Shown piece by piece: positions 6,805 through 9,068 of a stretch of 9,068 bases of DNA (the first letter of the stretch is position 1; each line of letters starts with the position of its first letter). Source of the stretch: an uncultured bacterium (lineage in GTDB: Bacteria > Actinomycetota > Actinomycetes > S36-B12); the NCBI GenBank assembly GCA_903954205.1, contig CAJBMR010000283.1:1-9068 (forward strand), written 5' to 3'. Both the position numbers and the translations under genes were made by a program. The notes under the pieces are model-generated. The model did no database searches. It was not told the DNA's origin and saw only the letters and a list, made by a program, of their open reading frames with translations.

Positions 6805-8834
6805 GCGAGCACCTCGCGGCCGGCCGGCTGCGCAGGGCATGCCACGGCATACGGGCACGTGCGGCAGTCACTGGAGATCACCGCGGGGAAGTCCTCCGCG
6901 CGTACGCGCGCAATCGCGGCGGCGATCTCATCGATCAGCCATGCGCTATCACCCAGCGCCGACTGCTCCTGGATACGCGGCCGGCCAGGGTCTCCGCTCG
7001 CATCGCTCCGCAGTTGGACGAGTGCCGCACCGCCGACATCGGGTTCGGTGACGAGATCGCCGAGGGCACCGTGCTGCACGGCGAGTTGGTAGGTGCCCAA
7101 CTGCGAGTCGGACTCCACCGCAGGGCCACTCGGCGGAGTGCGCGCGGTCTTGAAGTCGATCAAACGCACGCGCCCATCGATGCTGATCTCGACTCGATCG
7201 ATGGCTCCGCGGACGACGAACTCATCGTCGCCACCGCCCTCCGCATCGCGAGCAATTGGGATCGCAACGACGAACTCGTGCTCAACGGCGATGGCTTCAT
7301 CGGCGTCGCGCAGATAGGCGCACAGGCGCGTGAGCGCTCCTGCCACCTCTGCGCGCTCGGCCTGTGCCTCCCAGGGCGCATCGAAGGGCAGCTCGGCCCA
7401 CACGCGGTCGATCTCGCCCAGCATCACCTCGGGATCCGCGGGGAGCTCTCCCCGAGCGGCGCGCTCGGCCATCGCGTGGACGAGGCTTCCGATCGCCAGC
7501 GCCCTGCCCCGCGGGCCCTCAGCCCGCACGACACGGGAGAGGAACCAGCGCAGGGGGCAGCTCTGGAGTGTGGCGAGCCCCGAACCCGAAAGCGCGACCG
7601 GGCGATCGACTGCACGCACCGGCGCGATGCCGGGTGAAGGCTCGGCCAATCCCCACCATGTGGACGGGTCGGCGCGCGGAGCGAGGGGCACACCCGCGTC
7701 GTCGACCGCCCCTGCAAGGACCGCAAGCCGCTCGACTGCTGCGCGGCGCAGCGCCGGCGACTGGTCGGGATCCTGCGCGGCGGAGCGCAGGCGCGCGATG
7801 AGGCCGTCGATCGTTAGCGGTCGGGCTGGTCGCCCCGAGCGATGACGGGCCTCGATGCCGAGATCGTCGACGAAGCGGCTCGGATGCTCGGCATCCGAGG
7901 ACACCGTCGCGATCGTGAGGCTGGTGCGCGCGCGCGATACCGCGAGTGCGAAGAGCCGGCGCTCCTGTGCCATCCGGTCCGCCGCTGCTGCCCGCAGGGC
8001 AACCCGGGCATCCGTCGCACCGCCGCCCGCGACAATCGACTCCCACTCCGGAAGCCGCAGGGCGGATGACCCGCCGAGAGGGGGCGGCCAGGCCCCTTCC
8101 TGCGCCCCCACGATGACGACATGCCCCCAGCGGCGCCCCACCGCGAGGTGCGCGGTGAGCAGCGCCACGGCTGGGGTCGTCGGTGCTGCCGCTGCGACGC
8201 GCTCCGCCGCGACTCGCTGGCCGTGCAGGGCGGCGAGGAGACCGCGGATGCCCACGACACCGGCGTATCGGTCGCTGAGTCGCTCGGCGGTGGCGAACAG
8301 GGCGAGAACGGCGTCGATGTCGTGACCGCTGGGAGCGTGGCCGGCGAGCGCGGCGCGGCGCAGACGCTCAGGCCAGGCGAAGCCTTCGCTATCGGGGATT
8401 GCCGAGGACCACACCTGCCACAGCACCTCACCGGGTGCCGCGCCCGCATCGGCACTGTCGCGCACCTCCGCGAGCACACGCCCCAGTGCCACGACGCGCG
8501 CGCACGCCTCGTGTGCGGCCCCTGCCACCTCGCGGACGGCCTGCGGGTCGGCGATGACTTCGACGAGCAGGTCGCGGACGAGTTCGGTGCCGGGCGGTGC
8601 CGGCTCACCAGGGTGAGCGGTGCGGAAGGCCTCGCGCAGCGCACGCGCCAGAGCACGCAGGTCCGCGGGATCGAGGGCGAGGAGCGGACCGGTGATGAGA
8701 TCGATGGCGCTGGGAACACCCACGTCATCGGGTGCGATCGCAGCCGATGCGGCCGCGAGCAGGCGGGGATTCAACGCCAGTCCGGCGACGGTGGCGGTGG
8801 TGGCGTGGAGGAAATGTCGGCGGCTGGGGCTCAT
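6801..8834 (-). CDS. adnA: AdnA-like subunit, N-terminally truncated (no Walker A/B), nuclease and Fe-S region retained
   Basis: Partner of AdnB, expected to cut the other strand at a resecting break. From the ATG at 8834 it has 677 residues; mycobacterial AdnA has about 1,050. AdnA-like sequence begins near residue 44 (LITGPLLALDPADLRALARALREA). Motor motifs I-III are absent. Remnants of motif V (LLTAHLAVGRRW, 225-236) and VI (ERRLFALAVSRAR, 291-303) remain and look degenerate. The nuclease is intact: H453, D546 in RGAIDRVEI, D560 and K562 in LIDFKTA, then QLGTYQLA. C426 plus C657-x2-C660-x5-C666 matches the Fe-S cluster pattern of AddB/AdnA nucleases. Residues 1-36 resemble a twin-arginine signal (SRRHFL, then a hydrophobic stretch with AAASAAIA). 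Alternative starts exist up to a TTG at 8933, just inside an in-frame TGA at 8945-8943, but these would overlap the divergent gene's start. No AdnA N-terminal remnant is readable in any minus frame up to the window edge. Confidence 0.82.
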   Translation of the reverse strand: MSPSRRHFLHATTATVAGLALNPRLLAAASAAIAPDDVGVPSAIDLITGPLLALDPADLRALARALREAFRTAHPGEPAPPGTELVRDLLVEVIADPQAVREVAGAAHEACARVVALGRVLAEVRDSADAGAAPGEVLWQVWSSAIPDSEGFAWPERLRRAALAGHAPSGHDIDAVLALFATAERLSDRYAGVVGIRGLLAALHGQRVAAERVAAAAPTTPAVALLTAHLAVGRRWGHVVIVGAQEGAWPPPLGGSSALRLPEWESIVAGGGATDARVALRAAAADRMAQERRLFALAVSRARTSLTIATVSSDAEHPSRFVDDLGIEARHRSGRPARPLTIDGLIARLRSAAQDPDQSPALRRAAVERLAVLAGAVDDAGVPLAPRADPSTWWGLAEPSPGIAPVRAVDRPVALSGSGLATLQSCPLRWFLSRVVRAEGPRGRALAIGSLVHAMAERAARGELPADPEVMLGEIDRVWAELPFDAPWEAQAERAEVAGALTRLCAYLRDADEAIAVEHEFVVAIPIARDAEGGGDDEFVVRGAIDRVEISIDGRVRLIDFKTARTPPSGPAVESDSQLGTYQLAVQHGALGDLVTEPDVGGAALVQLRSDASGDPGRPRIQEQSALGDSAWLIDEIAAAIARVRAEDFPAVISSDCRTCPYAVACPAQPAGREVLA
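6810..6815 (-). promoter_or_regulatory. Shine-Dalgarno of adnB inside the end of adnA
   Basis: GAGGTG on the minus strand (6815-6810), followed by 5 nt and the ATG at 6804-6802. It lies in the last codons of adnA, whose TGA (6803-6801) overlaps the ATG. This supports the adnB start and translational coupling of the pair. Confidence 0.7.
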
Positions 8835-8932
8835 CGCGGGGCTCGTCTCGATGGTTGCAGATGGGTCGTCGACCGCCCTAGACTTGAGTCGAGCGGTCCG
8901 CAGCCAGTCCGCATTCACGAGGGGCCGCCCCA
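8835..8932. promoter_or_regulatory. Divergent intergenic region adnA / secreted-protein gene
   Basis: A 98-bp gap between two outward-facing genes. In the plus direction TTGCAG (8855-8860), 18 nt, and TAGACT (8879-8884) form a plausible housekeeping promoter, about 48 nt before the ATG at 8933. GAGGGG at 8919-8924 is a Shine-Dalgarno sequence 8 nt before that ATG. In the minus direction I see neither a convincing promoter nor a strong ribosome binding site for adnA (only GAGACGAG some 8 nt upstream). Confidence 0.4.
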
Positions 8933-9068
8933 ATGACCGCCGTCAGCCCGATCCGGAGACCGCCTCGCTGGATCGTACTGTCCGCCCTGGCGTTCGTGGC
9001 ATTCCTGGCTGTCGCCAGCGGGGCCGCTCCCAAGGCGGCTGCCAGAAAGCGGCAGCAGGCCCCGCCAC
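8933..9068 (+). CDS. Secreted or membrane-anchored protein, N-terminal fragment, function unknown
   Basis: Forty-five codons are visible before the right edge. The protein begins MTAVSPIRRPPRW, followed by a hydrophobic stretch (WIVLSALAFVAFLAVASG, residues 13-30) and then AAPKAAARKRQQAPP. This is the layout of a Sec signal peptide or N-terminal anchor: a basic n-region, an h-region of about 17 residues, and small residues around 28-32 for possible cleavage. The start is supported by GAGGGG 8 nt upstream and a candidate promoter. Too little is visible to assign a family. It is transcribed away from adnA, in the place where the missing N-terminal half of adnA would be expected, so its identity bears on how that gene was truncated. 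Confidence 0.7.
   Translation, partial: MTAVSPIRRPPRWIVLSALAFVAFLAVASGAAPKAAARKRQQAPP

Noticed and set aside
8832..8933. Longer adnA starting at TTG 8933 or nearby GTG
   Set aside because: The extra 33 residues have no AdnA likeness, would overlap the start codon of the divergent gene and cross its likely promoter; the ATG at 8834 is simpler. Not excluded.
8121..8936. Plus-strand open frame of 271 codons opposite adnA
   Set aside because: It shadows the adnA coding strand and ends at the next plus gene's start. No family signature, ribosome binding site or hydrophobic pattern supports it.
8941..9068. Possible remnant of the missing AdnA N-terminal half upstream of adnA on the minus strand
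   Set aside because: I read all three minus frames here; none shows helicase motifs or AdnA-like sequence. The plus strand has a good start site and a signal-peptide pattern instead.

Overview
The window is high-GC DNA from an actinomycete-type bacterium. A mycoredoxin implies mycothiol chemistry, the double-strand-break resection enzyme is of the AdnAB type, and a UvrD2-type helicase is present. In mycobacteria, as I recall it, the order uvrD2 - mrx1 - nudC - (membrane gene) - adnB - adnA is the same neighbourhood. I cannot name the genus.

Layout from left to right. (1) Positions 1-1087, minus strand: the N-terminal half of a UvrD2-like superfamily 1 helicase, cut by the window edge. (2) 1182-1433, plus: an 83-residue mycoredoxin transcribed away from uvrD2. 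(3) 1453-2367, minus: NudC-type Nudix hydrolase, converging on mycoredoxin. (4) 2433-3668, plus: a multipass OafA/YrhL-type acyltransferase, divergent from nudC and overlapping the next gene tail to tail by 14 bp. (5) 3655-6804, minus: full-length AdnB with a complete set of helicase motifs and a RecB-type nuclease. (6) 6801-8834, minus: an AdnA homologue joined to adnB by a 4-bp ATGA overlap. It lacks the whole N-terminal half of its motor domain, including Walker A and Walker B. (7) 8933 to the right edge, plus: the start of a divergently transcribed secreted or membrane-anchored protein. No stretch longer than about 100 bp lacks a gene. I saw no RNA genes, insertion sequences or CRISPR arrays.

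How the genes fit together: adnA and adnB form a coupled two-gene operon for a heterodimeric motor-nuclease that resects double-strand breaks. UvrD2 is another DNA repair helicase. Mycoredoxin and NudC handle mycothiol mixed disulfides and NAD(H)/NAD-capped RNA, so the neighbourhood mixes genome maintenance with redox metabolism.

The most notable point is adnA. The protein starts in the middle of the usual AdnA fold, immediately after about 35 residues that look like a twin-arginine signal peptide. It still keeps its nuclease residues and all four cysteines of the expected Fe-S cluster. This could be a real motor-less AdnA (AdnB as the only motor), a deletion fusion, a gene split by an insertion, or an assembly join. 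The window alone cannot decide. Secondary points are a perfect hairpin that covers the ribosome binding site of mycoredoxin, and an 8-bp dyad in the nudC/acyltransferase divergent region.
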